From: Kondoa malvinella
Lineage: Eukaryota; Basidiomycota; Agaricostilbomycetes; Agaricostilbales; Kondoaceae
DNA: 64,000 bases
Assembly (NCBI GenBank): GCA_039545315.1
Contig: BCIM01000011.1
Span: 310,001-374,000 of the forward strand
Direction: 5' to 3'
Shown here: positions 42,608 to 55,424 of the stretch, in pieces
How positions within the stretch are numbered: the first letter of the stretch is position 1
Layout: each line of letters opens with the position of its first letter
The notes under the pieces: generated by a model
Database searches by the model: none
What the model saw: the letters and a program-made list of their open reading frames with translations, nothing else
Told to the model about the DNA's origin: nothing
Translations under genes and position numbers: made by a program

Positions 42608-44588
42608 ATGTCCAGCAGCGCCCTAATATTTGAAGGCGCTGCTTCTCTCGGTCTCCGACTTGTCTTCTTCTTCAGCTGTCGCAGCTATGTCCACAAGATT
42701 CTCTTCGCCGACTTGAGGGAAGTGATAACCGAAGAGTCTGAACCGGCGTCGCCTGGACCTGGCAGATCAGACTATAACTTGCTGCCTTTGCATGCAAGTG
42801 CTTCGTCCAATTCACCTTTGCGCAAAACGCGTTCGCCTGCTTCTCAATCCGGTTCAAGGCAAACAATCTATTCAAAGCTTTCGTCCCTTATCTTCTGCTT
42901 GACCTTTTCCGAGAGCTGCATTCTCTTCACTTTGATACTTTTCGGCAATGCTCTCAATGAAAGGTATGCCGGAAACGACCTGTCGCATCCAGTTCTTGAT
43001 TTGACTGTGTGAAGCGCTCGGTGGACAAATTGGACAGCATCGTTGACTGTATTGGTCGCCTTCATCCTTCTAGTCATACCATGTGGACAATGTCTGCTAG
43101 TAACTCATCGCAATACACCTTGTACGGCCATTTGGATTGACACCGCTCCTCACTCATGCCGCTAGATAGCAACCGGAACAAGCTTCTCTTTGCCTACTTT
43201 GGGCCTGACACTCGCTCTCTTCTTGGGTTACATTTTCCTCTTCAACTACGTCGGACAACTATTGTCGCAAACACTGGGCGTACAGCAAGGAACACATTCA
43301 ATAGGTGCGCCATTACTGACAGCTATTCTAAATCACGCTGAATCTGAACAGGGATACTCAACTCGGCCGTTGAGCGCATCTGCGTACCCGGCGTACTCCT
43401 CATAGCTGGACTGTCTGGTGCAGGAGCAGTGAATACAGCTTGGGAAGCGTACGAATGGCGTGAGCGGTATCAAGGGTAAGCCCAACATCTCTTTCCGCTG
43501 CTATGAGTGCTCATACCTCGACAGCCGACCGGTCACAGAAGCTTCACTTGCTACAGCTGAACGCTCGTTCAGGAAGACATGCGAAGATTTGCAATCGCGG
43601 CGTGATGAGCTTAATCTCACTACAGCTACATCTGTTGGTCCTTTCCCCATGCTGACCTTGTGTGTTGTTCATATGATTGAGGCAGAAATCTGGCAACTTT
43701 ATAACAAACATGTTCACAACAGACGCCAACCAGTCCAGTAAGGCTTCGGCTCGCATCATGATGCTTACTCATCAGTCGATAGGACGCAACAACCTCGAGA
43801 TGGAAATTAGCGGTCTGCAATCGCTCGAAATGCAAATGCGGAGTGATTTGAACAACATGCGCAGCCGTAAAAGGGCAATTGAAATGAGCGGGACTCTTAA
43901 GGGCATGGTCGTGCAGTATGTTGGCGTCTTGTTTACCCTCTACTGTCTGTTACGTGTCGGCTTGGTATGTTTGATCAAAGGAAGCAGTACGAACGTGGCT
44001 GATTTGTTATTACAGGCATCGTTGAGTCTCATACCATGGCTACAGCGCAGCTCTACATCTACATCACCAGAAAGAACAGATCGCTTTGCGCCCATATTGA
44101 GCGGTCTGGCAAGCTGGCTGGGTCTAGAGCTCGACATACCAAAATGGTCGCACACTGCTGGGCTGATGATGATTGGCTGCATTATCCTCGTCAATATGAG
44201 GACTGTGTTAGCTTCCGTCTCTAGGGTTAGTCGTCTATGACTGCAATGCACTCACAGCTAACCCGAATGGCCTCTAGGTTTTTCGAGCAGCAAGTACCGG
44301 TCTCTCGACGTCTTTCATGCTGCTCTTTTTGTCTCAGCTGATGGTGCGTATCTGTCTGTCTGATCGCGTGCGAGCTGATCGCGCTCGCAGGCCATCTATC
44401 TGGTTACATCTCTCATCTCTCTCCCAAGCTCAGGGACGTCCGATGACCTCTTGAGCAGTCTACCGGACTTCAGCATCTTCTCTCGAGTCTTTGACCTGAT
44501 CTTCTTTGTCTCTGCTGTTGGATGGGCGGCGTTGCGGTTCTTCGAACGCAAGATCAGAGTCGAAGATTTGGGCGGTGCGTTTGGTTGA
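42608..44588 (+). CDS. Golgi pH regulator/GPR89 homologue
   Basis: Multi-pass membrane protein. The start MSSSALIFEGAASLGLRLVFFF is at 42608; a cytosolic Ser-rich loop follows, then SSLIFCLTFSESCILFTLILF, further helices around 43190-43270, and a block with a G-A-V-N-type turn near 43425. A helical loop after it (LEMEISGLQSLEMQMRSDLNNMRSRKRAIEMSGTLKG) is the coiled central segment of the GPHR family. After it come VGVLFTLYCLLRVG and the C-terminal helices, ending with EDLGGAFG and a stop at 44588. Vertebrate members are anion channels that acidify the Golgi; plant and fungal members are less clear. About seven introns; some junctions between 43000 and 43450 are approximate. Confidence 0.82.
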
Positions 44589-45128
44589 TGATTGGATCAG
44601 AGAGGTAGGCGGTTGTATGGCGGCCGAAGTAAGCATTGACTGATGCTTTCAGGCAGGCTGTCAAAGACATCATTAGGGAATGAATGTGTGATCACTGTGG
44701 ACGAGTGTGATATCCGTAGTATGTTTGATATCTTAAACAACGAGATCGGGCTCATACCTGCACAGCGGTATGAACATTCACGGCTGCTTGAACAATACAA
44801 CAGGCACTGCTAGCGGGCGGTTCTGCCTTTCGGGAGACTGCTTGCGAATGACAAACACTGCAACAATGCTGTGTCTGGACCAAACAAGAGCCTTCTTGTT
44901 ACCCTCGATACAACATCATCTGTCTGCCTGAATGTTGCCAGATTTCCTTCAATCACTTGCGTGCTCCATCAGGTCCAGCGTGCTGTGCCACTCGCGAAGA
45001 CATGTGGGCTATGCAATCTTCCTTTTTCTCGGGCTTCGCTCCGTACCGCTACAGAGGCTGTGTGGGCTGCGCTGGTAGGCTGGTGTCCGCGATTCGCGAT
45101 GCATGTTCTTCTCTTCAGTTCGCCAACT
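44589..45128. other. Intergenic or upstream exon region of the GNAT gene
   Basis: About 540 bases. A plus-strand frame runs from 44871 into the GNAT ORF, so the protein might begin upstream of 45129, but that extension is Ser/Cys-rich and looks unlike an acetyltransferase. Nothing else recognised. Confidence 0.35.
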
Positions 45129-46761
45129 ATGGAAGATCTAGTAATCCGATCGGTGGAAGACTCTGACGAACCTTTCTGTGATGCAATTTACGATGCATGT
45201 GTGCAGCGTCGATCAAGTATCAAGGCGATACAAGAAAACGAGATTAACTCACTTCTCGCCCCTTCTGAACAGAAGAAATGGAAGCAGAATGGCTGGCCAG
45301 TCTTGGTCGCTACTCGAGACGGTGTACCTGTGGGCCTGTGCTGTCTGAAGCCGGAATTCGACTGGATGGAACCGACATGGTAAGCATGCTCGGGCTTGCT
45401 TCCGAATCGCACGTCTTGCAGTGCTCATACCCTAAAGAAAGTACTGGAGAAGCTTTGATGATCGTTGATCCGACCCTTCATCGTCAGGCCATAGCAACAT
45501 GCCTTTGGAAAGCGTTGCTCGAGCATCCGGCCGTGACGGAAAAGAGGCTTCACGTTATCATGGCAAGGGCTTCGTGGAATAACGCCCCTGCTATCAACGC
45601 TTGCTTGAAAGCGGGATTTCGACAAACAGGCGGCCTCCAGAACATTTATTTTGAAAACACGAGCAATATACTGCGAGGTACACATTACTTTGAGAAGATT
45701 ATCACAGTGTGTGCCACGATTGAGACACGATTCGTGACTGACCAATTTGCAGTCTCGTCCGCCTATAGTGTCTGATCTGGGGTGGCCTCCGGCTTACTCT
45801 GGCAAGGCTCGCATGGATCAAATCGTGAAGAACCTTTCAGACAAAGATCTACAATACCGATATCTGTCGCCAAACGACGGAGATTTAGTACAAGCAGTCT
45901 CTGACTATCTTGTGTGATGCTCTGCCAGGCTGCTAATACGCGTATTGACTTTGCTCAACGATAGGCTGCTACCGAGCTTTGGCCATTCCGAAGCACACTG
46001 TACCCATCTGGTTATGGTCAGCGGATGGTCAAGCGGATGATGTACAGCCTTAGTCCTACTGTGGTATTATTCGACAAGAAGTCTCGCACAATCGTCGGCT
46101 GGGCCAACTTCCTGTGTCAAGGCCATTGGAGTGACCTGCTTTCTGCGTCAGTTGGCTCGCTACTCCAGAGGTCATAATGAGCTATTGTCTGACGTCTGGC
46201 TATATCGGACAGTACCGCCTTATTCACGCTCAACTTGCCATCAGCTTTGATGGAGCAAGAGGCAGTCTCGCATATCTGGAACATGCTGGTCGAGGCAAAT
46301 CAAGCTTCAGGAGATTTGCGCGTCAGCAATATTTTGTGTAGGTCCGGTGTGCCATGTCTACTGCTTGATGCTGGAACAAGGTGTATGCAGGCTTCGCGGC
46401 TCGTGACGACAGCAAGCGTCGCCGTGTACTTGAGCATATATTGAAGATGAAGCAAGCCTACACATCGGTGAGTCGATCAGAGCGATAATGTTTCTCCTTT
46501 GACGGTACGACACAGACCAGCAGATTTGTCAAGTTTGGACGCTTGCACAGCAGCATCACGTACCAACACACCTTTGAGCACTTCTCTCGAGAACAGGCGA
46601 CCCGCTATAAAGCTTCACGAGCCGAGCGGAGTTTGTCGAAGAATGACGCGGACTGGACTCGTCAATTTCAAGCTCTGCTGGATCACACTGCCCCATCAGC
46701 CTTGGAGGCGACGGGCAAATGGCTTTCTTGGTTCGAAAATCTCGGCTGGAAGAAAAGTTGA
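45129..46761 (+). CDS. GNAT acetyltransferase-like protein, two-part
   Basis: The start MEDLVIRSVEDSDEPFCDAIYDA is at 45129. The first part reads as a GNAT fold: WPVLVATRDGVPVGLCCLKPEFDWMEPTW, joined by introns to STGEALMIVDPTLHRQAIATCLWKALLEHP, then ARASWNNAPAINACLKAGFRQTGG. A second part continues in frame: PPIVSDLGWPPAYSG, ATELWPFRSTLYPSGYGQRMV, RTIVGWANFLCQGHWS, then EQEAVSHIWNMLVEAN, FAARDDSKRRRVLEHILKMKQAY, FEHFSREQATRYKASRAER and the end ENLGWKKS at 46761. I do not recognise the second part. The substrate is unknown; joining both parts into one gene depends on five inferred introns. Confidence 0.6.
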
Positions 46762-46975
46762 GGAAGAATCGGAGAGTTGACATCCATGTCATTCGAGGTA
46801 GATTGCAACATTCCTATTGGTAGGAGAACAGAAGCGTCCTTAGGCGAACGACTATGACCGTCATACGCTCATGGGTTACTGCAACGAATCAGAGAAGACC
46901 GGCTTCTACACCTGCAAAGTCTCGAAGGATAATATACAGCTTAATCACATTGCGTACAGACAGGACATGACTATG

Positions 46976-48018
46976 TCAAGCAAACCCACTGCTTCCGAAC
47001 CTACTCTTCAATCCTGTGGTCTCTGACGCAGCTTCCTTGATGAACTTTCTTCGTTTGCTGTCATCCATACGTGCACTGCTTCCTATCATGGTATCCCTAT
47101 CCCATATCACTGGCGCCTTGGTCGTATCTTCTTCCTTTGGCGTAGCTTTCTGCTTTGTTTCATGCATGTTGACGAGCGTATCATTCCGCGCCGATTTCTG
47201 TCACATACATATCAGCACTTGGCCAGAATTGGCCGACATAGGAAGTAATACGTTGTACTTGTCGACAGCGGCAGCCATCTTGGCATCTCGTTTCCTCTTT
47301 CTTCGAGCTTCCTCTTTTGACTCTTCCGTCTCGGGTGCGCTGTTTTCGAGCTTCTTGCGTTTTCCTGAAGCTTCGTCTTCCAGACGCTGTGCCTTCTCAC
47401 TGGACACGTCCGAGTCAGTATGTATAGAAGGACCTGGCGACATAACTGACGCAGGTGTCTCCGTCCATAGAGCAGAGGGTCCAGATTGTTTGGCCTTGTT
47501 GGTATCTTGAACCGAAGAAAACTGGCGAGACTTTAGCTTAGTCGGGTCCATGGCTGCGTAGCTAGTCAGTAACAGCAGTATGTAGCCGTGCAAGGGTGAT
47601 CTTACATGACAATAAATCCGAGTCTTTCGCTGACATCAAGTCGTCAACTCGGAAGCTGCAGCACAGAATACAGAGACATACGTGGATTGAGCATCCAATC
47701 TGCTCGCTTTGGCTTTGCATTCTGCTCGTCCTCTTCTTCCCTCTTGCGCTTCTCTAATCTCGCCTCTCTTTCCAAAAACTCCTTTACACCATCCGTCGAC
47801 TCGTGTGCGCTTGCAGGTGCCGGCGCAGGCCCTATATCGTCGTCCTCGCTTTCGTCATCAGAAGGGAATTGAAAGGCTGGCTCTTGCACAGTGGATCTCT
47901 GTTGATGTTGTTTTGCAAAGCCTGGAGGCAATTGTGGCCCATACCCGTCATCGGAATCACTATCTGCTCCTGATGCAGCGTTCTGCAGATGCGGTGGTAG
48001 CTGTGGTCCGATGGGCAT
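46976..48018 (-). CDS. GPALPP-motif protein (DUF3752)
   Basis: The start MPIGPQLPPHLQNA is at 48018; a longer start at 48129 is possible. GPQLPP occurs twice (IGPQLPPHL, YGPQLPPGF), then IGPAPAPA, an acidic stretch, and EFLEREARLEKRKREEEDEQNAKPKRADWML, the DUF3752 opening. Introns lead to PTKLKSRQF and SALWTETPA, and the end has VIWDRDTMIGSSARMDDSKRRKFIKEAASETTGLKSRFGSSGFA. The family is nuclear and unassigned in function. It is divergent from the serine-rich gene on the plus strand. Confidence 0.8.
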
Positions 48019-48325
48019 GTTCTCGTTGAAGCACGCCAGCCTCGCATTGATTTCTCTTACATTCTGCCTCGTTCCCGGTCTTATGTGCCCTTTCTGTCCT
48101 TTCACTTCTCCTTTGCATTTGTGTTTCAATTGGCCGTGATGTCCGCGTTCACGCTCCTGCTCGCGACTTTTCGCTTTCTGCCAGCGACTTCACTCGAAAC
48201 AAAGTTAGACCGACTGGCCGACTACACAGCTTCCTTTCAATTCGCGCTGCACACCTGGCTCCCCTCAGCTGAATTAGAGTAAGTAGCGAGCGAGAATCTG
48301 CCCTATTCTCGCTGATGTTCGAGCA

Positions 48326-49066
48326 GTGTCGGATGGATGGTCTTTCACGTCTGCTAAATCGTCAACTCTGGCGAGACTGATGCCAAGGCTGCCCCGGAAA
48401 CACAAGAAGAGCAATACTCAAGGGTCTCTCATACGGCTCGAATCGCTTGATGAGCCCATGCCTTCGCGTCCCTCTTCTTCGCTATACTCCTTGCGAAACC
48501 TATCGATGAACAACCTCTTGTCGAGCAAGAAAGTCGACCGTTCGCCTTCACCTGAACTGCTCTCACCTATATGCACAGCTTCATATTATGCATCACGTAC
48601 ATCATTTTATCCAGCAGACGACAATTCGCATCACGTCCAGATACCCAATCACCCTTATGCCCGGCCTGTATCCTCTCAGGCACCACTTCATCGGCCAAAT
48701 AGCATCCTCATCGATCCCCCGACTCTAGCAATAATCCATCATGCGACTCCTTCGCCTAGACGATTTGCTCGACCAAGCCTATTACCAGCAGCTAGCATCC
48801 GCTCGTCGTCAAATTCCTTCATACCGACGTTCTCTACTCCTTCTTCGTCAGCTGAATCATCACCTACTCAACAAGAACGTAGTCCGATTAGCGCTAAAAG
48901 CGAAGAGTCGATCTTCACGCCGCCTGATACACCTGAAGTACAGTACGACAAACAAGAGGCTGGAGCGGATGATTGGTTTACAGATGATGTGTGGAGAGTT
49001 GAGGTGCTGCAGGCTGAGCGGAGGGAATTTGCAAAGGGAAGAAAAGGCAGTATAGCGACTATGTGA
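48326..49066 (+). CDS. Serine/proline-rich protein, unknown
   Basis: A long frame that lacks an ATG at its upstream end. It reads MPRLPRKHKKSNTQ from an ATG at 48380, then RPSSSLYSLRNLSMNNLLSSKK, RPNSILIDPPTLAIIHHATP and an end with ADDWFTDDVWRVEVLQAERREFAKGRKGSIATM. A frame starting MSAFTLLLATFRFLP at 48138 may be exon 1, with a GTAAGT donor at about 48280, but it does not join in frame to the long exon with any acceptor I can find. Probably a cytoplasmic, phosphorylated protein; no family recognised. Confidence 0.5.
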   Translation: MSDGWSFTSAKSSTLARLMPRLPRKHKKSNTQGSLIRLESLDEPMPSRPSSSLYSLRNLSMNNLLSSKKVDRSPSPELLSPICTASYYASRTSFYPADDNSHHVQIPNHPYARPVSSQAPLHRPNSILIDPPTLAIIHHATPSPRRFARPSLLPAASIRSSSNSFIPTFSTPSSSAESSPTQQERSPISAKSEESIFTPPDTPEVQYDKQEAGADDWFTDDVWRVEVLQAERREFAKGRKGSIATM

Positions 49067-49101
49067 AGAGAAAAGGCAAGTGTAAGAGGATTAGAGAGTT
49101 G

Positions 49102-51544
49102 CTATGGCGAGATTTGAAGTCTGCATATGGCTCGCATTGATGATTGTAAGAATACATTTGGCCAGGCTGCCGTATATTCCTTCGGTCTAGCTTCACTATT
49201 CATGTACTCTCGGAATCCCATCTCCCCTTCGCGGGTGCGACTTACCCCGCCCAGCTTCCTTCTAGTCCAACTGACCTCTCTGATGAAACAGCAGATCTAA
49301 ATCGAAAAACATCAATCGATAGATCAAAGATCAGTTCATAGCTTACGCAGATGAGCAGCATCGCAAGGCCCAGATTCCACAAGAAGACTCTATGCAGCGC
49401 TACTTCGTAGCTCGCTATTGCTTCTACTTTGAAATGTGCCGGTAGCGTTGCTATTGAGCTAGCTTCGTGCCGCACCGCATCAATGACCTAGGACCGGGTC
49501 AGCTAGTCCGCTGAAGTGGACGGAAAACGAGACATACCGCTGCTGCGCCAACGCCGGTGATTCTTCGTCGAAGCTCTTTCGCTAGAACCCATTGCTCGAT
49601 TGCTCCAGACAATGCTACGCCTAGCAAGCTACCGGTGTCTGAACAAATACGAGATTGAGGTGGCTATAGCCTTGTCTTCGGTTGTGATGGTAACCAGAAT
49701 GGCAGCTACATCATGCACGTAAGATGAGACACAATTGCGAATGACACCCGACTGTACTTTGCATGAGAGTAAGCAGTGCAGTCACGCCGAAGCCGCTCGG
49801 AATGACGGCAATCCAAGCAACGAAAGCGTTGGAGTCTTGGTCCAAGCAAGACATCATCACGAAGGCCAGCGCTATCGAGCAAGCACTGAGGATTGCCGCC
49901 TTGTGATATCGGCCTGTCCGACGCATGTACAGGCCTGCGACTACAGATCCCAGTGCGATGGCAATGGCGCTGCGCTAAACGTCAGGTCCAAAGATGGGCA
50001 CAGAGCCGGCAAGACTCACTTTGGCACAAGATGTGACCCAGCCTCGGTAGCGCTCCGCTGTAGAACAGTCTGAAACCCTGTGATTTTCGATGAGTTTGGC
50101 TTTACAGCTTGCCCGGTCACTACTGACATTGTGTATAATAATAGACGAGAGAGAACCCTATTGCGGGCTGCACGAGCACTGAAGTGACCCTACGTAAGTT
50201 TGGCAGCCTATTGTCTTTCAAGAAGTACGGACTTGCAGTATAGATGCCTTTCGATACGAATCAGCGATGCTCTGTGGAACATTGGCAACAGGTGCATACA
50301 CATCGTTGCGCCCGATCTCAACATTCGGAGGGGAAGTACCGGCTCTTTAGCAATATATCGCTGATTGTGAAGAAAGATGGGAAAGAAGAGAGCTGAGAGC
50401 AAACAGCTGATGTATACAGGCGGGCTCGACCACTCTTTCAGTTCGTTAACCTTGAATGCGAGCGCCAGCAGGAAAGAGCCCAACTGTGACAAGCTTAGAC
50501 GGCCAGGATGCACGCGTGAGCTGAGCTTACAGCGAGAGCAAGCGTCAAAGCACCAATGAAGTCGATTCGCTATATACCTTGCCGCAGAGTTTCTTGCTTG
50601 GCCTTTGGCTTTTCGTAGCGTAACAAAGTGACGGCAAGAATGCCGGCCAGGCTCATGACCGGAATCTGTCCAAGAAAGGCGAATCGCCATCCGACCTTTT
50701 CGTGTACGAAGCCCCCCAGTAAGCCTCCGAGAGACGCTCCGATGCTGTAAGTTATAGATCAGCATGTGATGTAGATGGGCGCCAGGTGTAGATGACCTGA
50801 AAGCACTATAGACTACGCATAAGCCCAAGGTGAACAAGAGTTGGGCGTTGCACCCACACGTTAAGCACAGATTGATACATTCCACGATCACGAAGACTGA
50901 ATAAGTCGGACAGTATCAAAGTATTTGTAGAGTTGAGGCCGGAAGCTCCAGCGCCAGACACGAAGCGGAAGCTGATGTTCCGTCAGCCAATGCAGCCAGA
51001 TAAGGGAAAAGGCTCAGGTTACAAGATGAGCGAGCCGAGGGAACCAGCGCTACCGCAGCCAATGGTGCCGGCGGCGAACAGGCTCAAAGCAAACAAGAAA
51101 GAGAAGCGCCGACCAAAAATGCTGTTAAGACGGCCGAGCCGTACCGTGTGAGGAATGCTAACGGAAACAAGAGTACGAACCCTGATAATTGACCGTAAAT
51201 TGGACTGCACGGAGCCAAACTCATCAAATAGCTAGTCCCGAGCCAGGACGCCTGCTGTGTTGCTTGAAATTCGTCTCCAATAACGACCATGAGTGTAGCG
51301 ACGATTGAAGTATCGCAAGAAGGCAAAAAGACAGCGACGCTGAAGTGAATGCATCTGAATTCAGACTTTCGGGCTGAAGCGAATGTCATTACACTAGGGC
51401 GCCTACAATGGCATGCTTCCTTGCTAGGGGCATCTCGATACAGTCTCCAAGCTCTTAATCAGGAAAATGGTCTTCAGCTTGCTCTTCTGAGACACGCCCT
51501 TCTAGCAGTGCATGTTCTTCTGCAGGCTTGGTGTCAAGAGTCAT
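49102..51544 (-). CDS. Major facilitator superfamily transporter (DHA2-like, 14-helix)
   Basis: The start MTLDTKPAEEHALLEGRVSQKSK at 51544 is a polar N-terminus. Helix 1 runs into LDTSIVATLMVVIGDEF, followed by QQASWLGTSYLMSLAPCSPIYGQLS and, across an intron, FGRRFSFLFALSLFAAGTIGCGSAGSL. LD-x-S/T-I-V-x-x-A is the motif of DHA2 drug:H+ antiporters. Later exons give helices with EKVGWRFAFLGQIPVM and IAVIPSGFGVTALLTLMQSTV, and the last helix VFLWNLGLAMLLIC. The end is uncertain: an intron (GTAAGC...TTTAG) leads to ICCFIREVSW and a stop near 49102. The substrate is unknown; such carriers export amino acids or toxins. Confidence 0.82.
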
Positions 51545-51979
51545 CACGTTGATTCACGAGAGACGCAGTGTGAGGAAGAGAAGCAGACAAAGATGCTGAA
51601 CGCCCCTTAAGGGAATGACTCGAAAGTCACCATGCGGTAAACGGTACGTAAGAACAGCCCGGGGCAGTGAGGTGACTTGAGAACGCAGCAAGACCTGAAG
51701 CTAGTGCTTGCGTTGCAGTAGTCATTCGCCGACCCAAGCGCAACAGGAAGAGCGATGCCAGACATAAAACCTGTGAACTTTGGCGGGGCGCATGCGACAA
51801 TCTGATTGGATCAAGCAGTCGATGATAGTGCTTCTGGTATCTTGATCTTGAGCATGCCTATGTCATGCGGTGTACGCCCTCACTCATATTGCTAGGTCTG
51901 TCGCGATCGCTAGTCAAGCAAGCAATCCATTTGCAATCAGTCACTTGCCCCTCTGACGGCTTGCTCTGCCAGCCAGTAA

Positions 51980-53383
51980 TCACATACATCCCAGAAGAGC
52001 AGAAACAAATGCAGTCAAGGCCATGCTACCTAATCCTAAGGAGAATGCTTTGACCGCTGGTGAGCGCATCGCCTTCTTGGGAACGACCTGCTTGTTAGCC
52101 GATAGGTTGACGACTCCTGCGGGCACGTCAGCCGCTGGCAATGCGCCGCTCAGAGTTGAGGTGCAGGTCTCAGTAGAGCTTTCAGGCGAGTAGCCGGTAA
52201 AGATTTCGACGGATTTGACCAGAGTGTGAGAATCGGCAGCAGGTGGGCCGGCAGACCAAGTGGGATCCTGTCCAGCAAAGTCATTCACTAAATGGTAGAG
52301 CGGTAGTTCGCATTACACCGTTGGACCAGACATTGCTGTGTTGGGCCATCAGCACTTGCTTATATTAAGGAAGAAGCCCTGAACTCACAGTATAAAATTG
52401 CCATCAATCTGAGGAACATTATCGGTGTATTCCGCATATTGTACTCCGCTAGATGTGCATGGGCTAAGCTTCATCGCTTATTTGAGAGTGAAACCCACTC
52501 TATAAAGAAAACAGTCTTGGTTGGGTCCCAGTCCACTCGATATTCATGATATGCAGACGTGGGATCTCCAAATTGGACTGCACCACTAGTTTCGGGTGAA
52601 GAAGCGGAAGTCTTCCTGTTGGTAGCCCAGACAGCACGGCTTTGAGAGCGTCAAAACGAGCGATCAAGCGACAAGAATCCGTCACTGACTTGTGAGTCAA
52701 GATCTCCCCTATAGCACGCCGGTCAAGCCATGTACAGACGAAGAAGTAGTGACGCAAGCACTCACAATCAATTTCCGCTTGATCGTTGGCGTAGAAGAAG
52801 GCTCCTTCGCAGACGCCTGGAGTAGTAGAGCTCTTCAAGACAGTGCGCATAGATCCATAGAGCATCTTTTCGGCAGTCACGAGCTGCGCACTGGGTCGAG
52901 TTGCCCTGTGATGCAGAACATGTTCATTCGGAACATCATATGTCGCCCGTGTAGCTTGACCTACCCTTCTTGAGCACGGACAGATAGCTCTAAAGCCCCT
53001 TCGACGAAGCTGACGGCATCCGATTGGAAATACGCGCCCAGAGTTGCGACCGGGAATTGAGAGATAGCTAATTCGACCGTCAGCCCCCGTCGCGGACTAC
53101 ATGGGCATGGGCTGTACTGAAACCAGCCGAGCTGTTCTGCAATCAGCACATTACATAGCTGTGACCGGTTATGACTCACTTGAGAGCGGATTGGATATCA
53201 TCCGCGGCGGTCTTGCTTGAAAAGTCAGCGACAATGTGTCTGGAGCTGTCGAAGTCCGATTCAGCAGAAGATCACTGAGAGTTGGGAAAGACTCGCTATG
53301 AGCCAGTGATTCCTGGTACGGAACAGGCGCCAATAACGCTTGGCGCCAGCGCGAGCACACAGAGGGCCGAGATGATCCGAAAC
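51980..53383 (-). CDS. Secreted GH16-family protein with C-terminal anchor
   Basis: Glucanase/lectin-fold protein. An exon starting at about 53383 encodes a signal-peptide core FRIISALCVLALAPSVIGA; its ATG must lie in an upstream exon I could not place. Later exons give GWFQYSPCPCSP, then TTPGVCEGAFFYANDQAEIDCE, which holds the E-I-D-x-E catalytic motif of GH16. Then come SAYHEYRVDWDPTKTVFFI, QYAEYTDNVPQIDGNFIL, and DPTWSAGPPAADSHTLVKSVEIFTGYS, all typical of this fold. A Ser/Thr-rich stretch and a hydrophobic tail (AFSLGLGSMALTAFVSALLGCM) suggest a GPI anchor. It probably acts on beta-1,3 or 1,6 glucan in the cell wall. Confidence 0.78.
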
Positions 53384-53824
53384 ACTGGAAAAGAGCGGCA
53401 AGGTGGTATGGGAGAGAAAGTGGAAAGATTTAGGCTTCCTGCATGGGCAGGAGAATATCTGCGAAGTCAGATGGTAGGCATCCCAGAAGTTTCGGTTTCC
53501 TTTGATCACTCGTCCTTAAATCAAAGGCAAGCCTGTACACACAGTACAGTACTACAGTCTACTTGGGCTGACATGGAGAGTAGAGTATGGGATGGATAGA
53601 GCAGAAGATAGTCACTTTGCAATTCGTTGTCAGGAGTAGCCTATTGCACAGAACAGGCTCCGTTGTCTTCTTCGTGCACCGTTAGCACTTTGAGCGTGAC
53701 TTGAAACGTATAGGACATCGAATCCCTCGAAGACAGGTCGTTTGAGGTCGAGCAAGAAACCGTACTTTGACTTATCAGAACGGTCGAGTACAAGCCACAT
53801 ATACACTTTTGCGAAACACCGAAA
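53384..53824. other. Region upstream of the GH16 gene
   Basis: About 440 bases that should contain the missing first exon and promoter of the GH16 gene. Several ATGs exist, but none joins convincingly to the signal-peptide exon. No other feature recognised. Confidence 0.4.
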
Positions 53825-55424
53825 TCACTCATCCTGCTTCTCAACATCACCCTTACGCAAGTCCAACTCGACATCTCGCTCGAGATGTCCTGGAATGCAA
53901 TCAAGACCTGTAAAATAGTCAAGGAATGGAGCATACCTTGAGGTAGAGAGCAGACAGGGTGCGACCTGTGCGACCTGTGCAACGACGGAGCGAAGGTCGA
54001 GAGTTTGGCAGATGCTGAAGAATGAGAACCATATTCGACGGGTCTTCTGAAACTTGTGTATGAAACGTAGCATAAGACTAGGCTGGTCGGTGTGCCAAAG
54101 ATTGCATAGATGACCGCCGCGCCTGGAAGCAATGTTAGTATCGAGACAGCAGGAGACAAAGAAAAACTTACCGACGAGGAAGGTTTGCGCAATGATTGGT
54201 TCCGTTGTCAACTTCTCGCTGCCGGCAATGACAGGTATCAAGCAGCAGGCCACATAGCCGATACCCATTATGTAACCAACGCTTGCTACGAGGATTCGCT
54301 GGCGACATAACGAAATCAGGCTTGATAATTTCCTTTGATAGGCGCTGTCGGTTGCCATAGAGCTGGTATTGGGTCCAGAACGAGCGGCCGAGTCTGTTTG
54401 CTGTCGCATAAAGTTGATCTGAGTGCGCAAACGCTTCAGAGTGGTGAGCAGCAGCGGAAGCCATATCTGTCGACTTGACGTTAGTTTCATATTGTCGGAT
54501 TAACAGCCACTGACGATAAGCAAGGTACTGTTGATCGCTGCCTCGTAGCAAGTACATGCCTCTTCCCAGTGTGCTAGCGCCGCAAAGAGGGATTCGCTTT
54601 TTTCAAGCCCTTTAGACAAACGCTGAAGAGTCGACAAAGACACTGGGCCAGATGACCAATTTGCTGCATCGATTTCCAACTGGCCGAAAGCAGCGCGAGT
54701 ATTGCTGATGATGTTGTTCCAGCTTATGTTCATAAATGCAGTGAGAAAGGGCGCAACACAGATGTAGAGTATAGGCATTCCTGCAAAGATGGAGTTGACA
54801 ATTCGAGGAGACAAGCGAGATGTGGTTGTCGAAGCCCTAATAAGATACCCGTTAGCTTTAGCTGTAGTATAATGGAAGAAGTGCATCTGGCTCACGTTGT
54901 GAGAGCATCATCCATAACAATCACAGAGACAGCCAAGCTCCATACCTCCATCCAAGCAGACAAGGTCAAGCACATGAGCGTCAAGACCCAACAGGCCATG
55001 AGGTTTTTGCGAAGTTCCGGAAACATGTAAAGAGCGAGTTCGGATTGCGCTGCAATTGCCAAGACGCAATAGATGACGCCGATGGAAGCGAAGCAGACGG
55101 CGACATTGGGTCTAAAAAAAGGAGATTAGGATGGTCGACGGACGGATTCAACACTTACACCAGGTATTGCTCATTGTTCTTGCGGAAGAACCACAATGCA
55201 TTTCCTCTCTTCCTGAAGAATAGCGTGCACAGATGACAGAGTAGCGCAACAGCATGGAAACCGACTGCAATCCACATCATTACTCTGTATGGTTTTGTAT
55301 TGATCTGAGGCATGATTTCCTCTTTCAAGGCTGCGGATAGCCATGTATAAGGGTTGACATCTGCAGGCAAAGCCAGAACTTTGCTCGTGATGCCCGCAAT
55401 GACTTCAGGAGAAACGAAGGGCAT
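53825..55424 (-). CDS. Multi-pass membrane protein, fungal, unknown function
   Basis: The start MPFVSPEVIAGITSKVLALPA is at 55424. Helices read VMMWIAVGFHAVALLCHLCTLFF, then after an intron VAVCFASIGVIYCVLAIAA, MACWVLTLMCLTLSAWMEVWSL, and IFAGMPILYICVAPFLTAFM. A long loop follows with LEKSESLFAALAHWEEACTCYEAA and YATANRLGRSFWTQYQLYG, then ILVASVGYIMGIGYVACCLIPV, and a charged tail finishing DLRKGDVEKQDE at 53825. About seven helices with a long loop between the fifth and sixth; similar proteins are common in basidiomycetes without an assigned role. A receptor function is not claimed. Confidence 0.7.
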
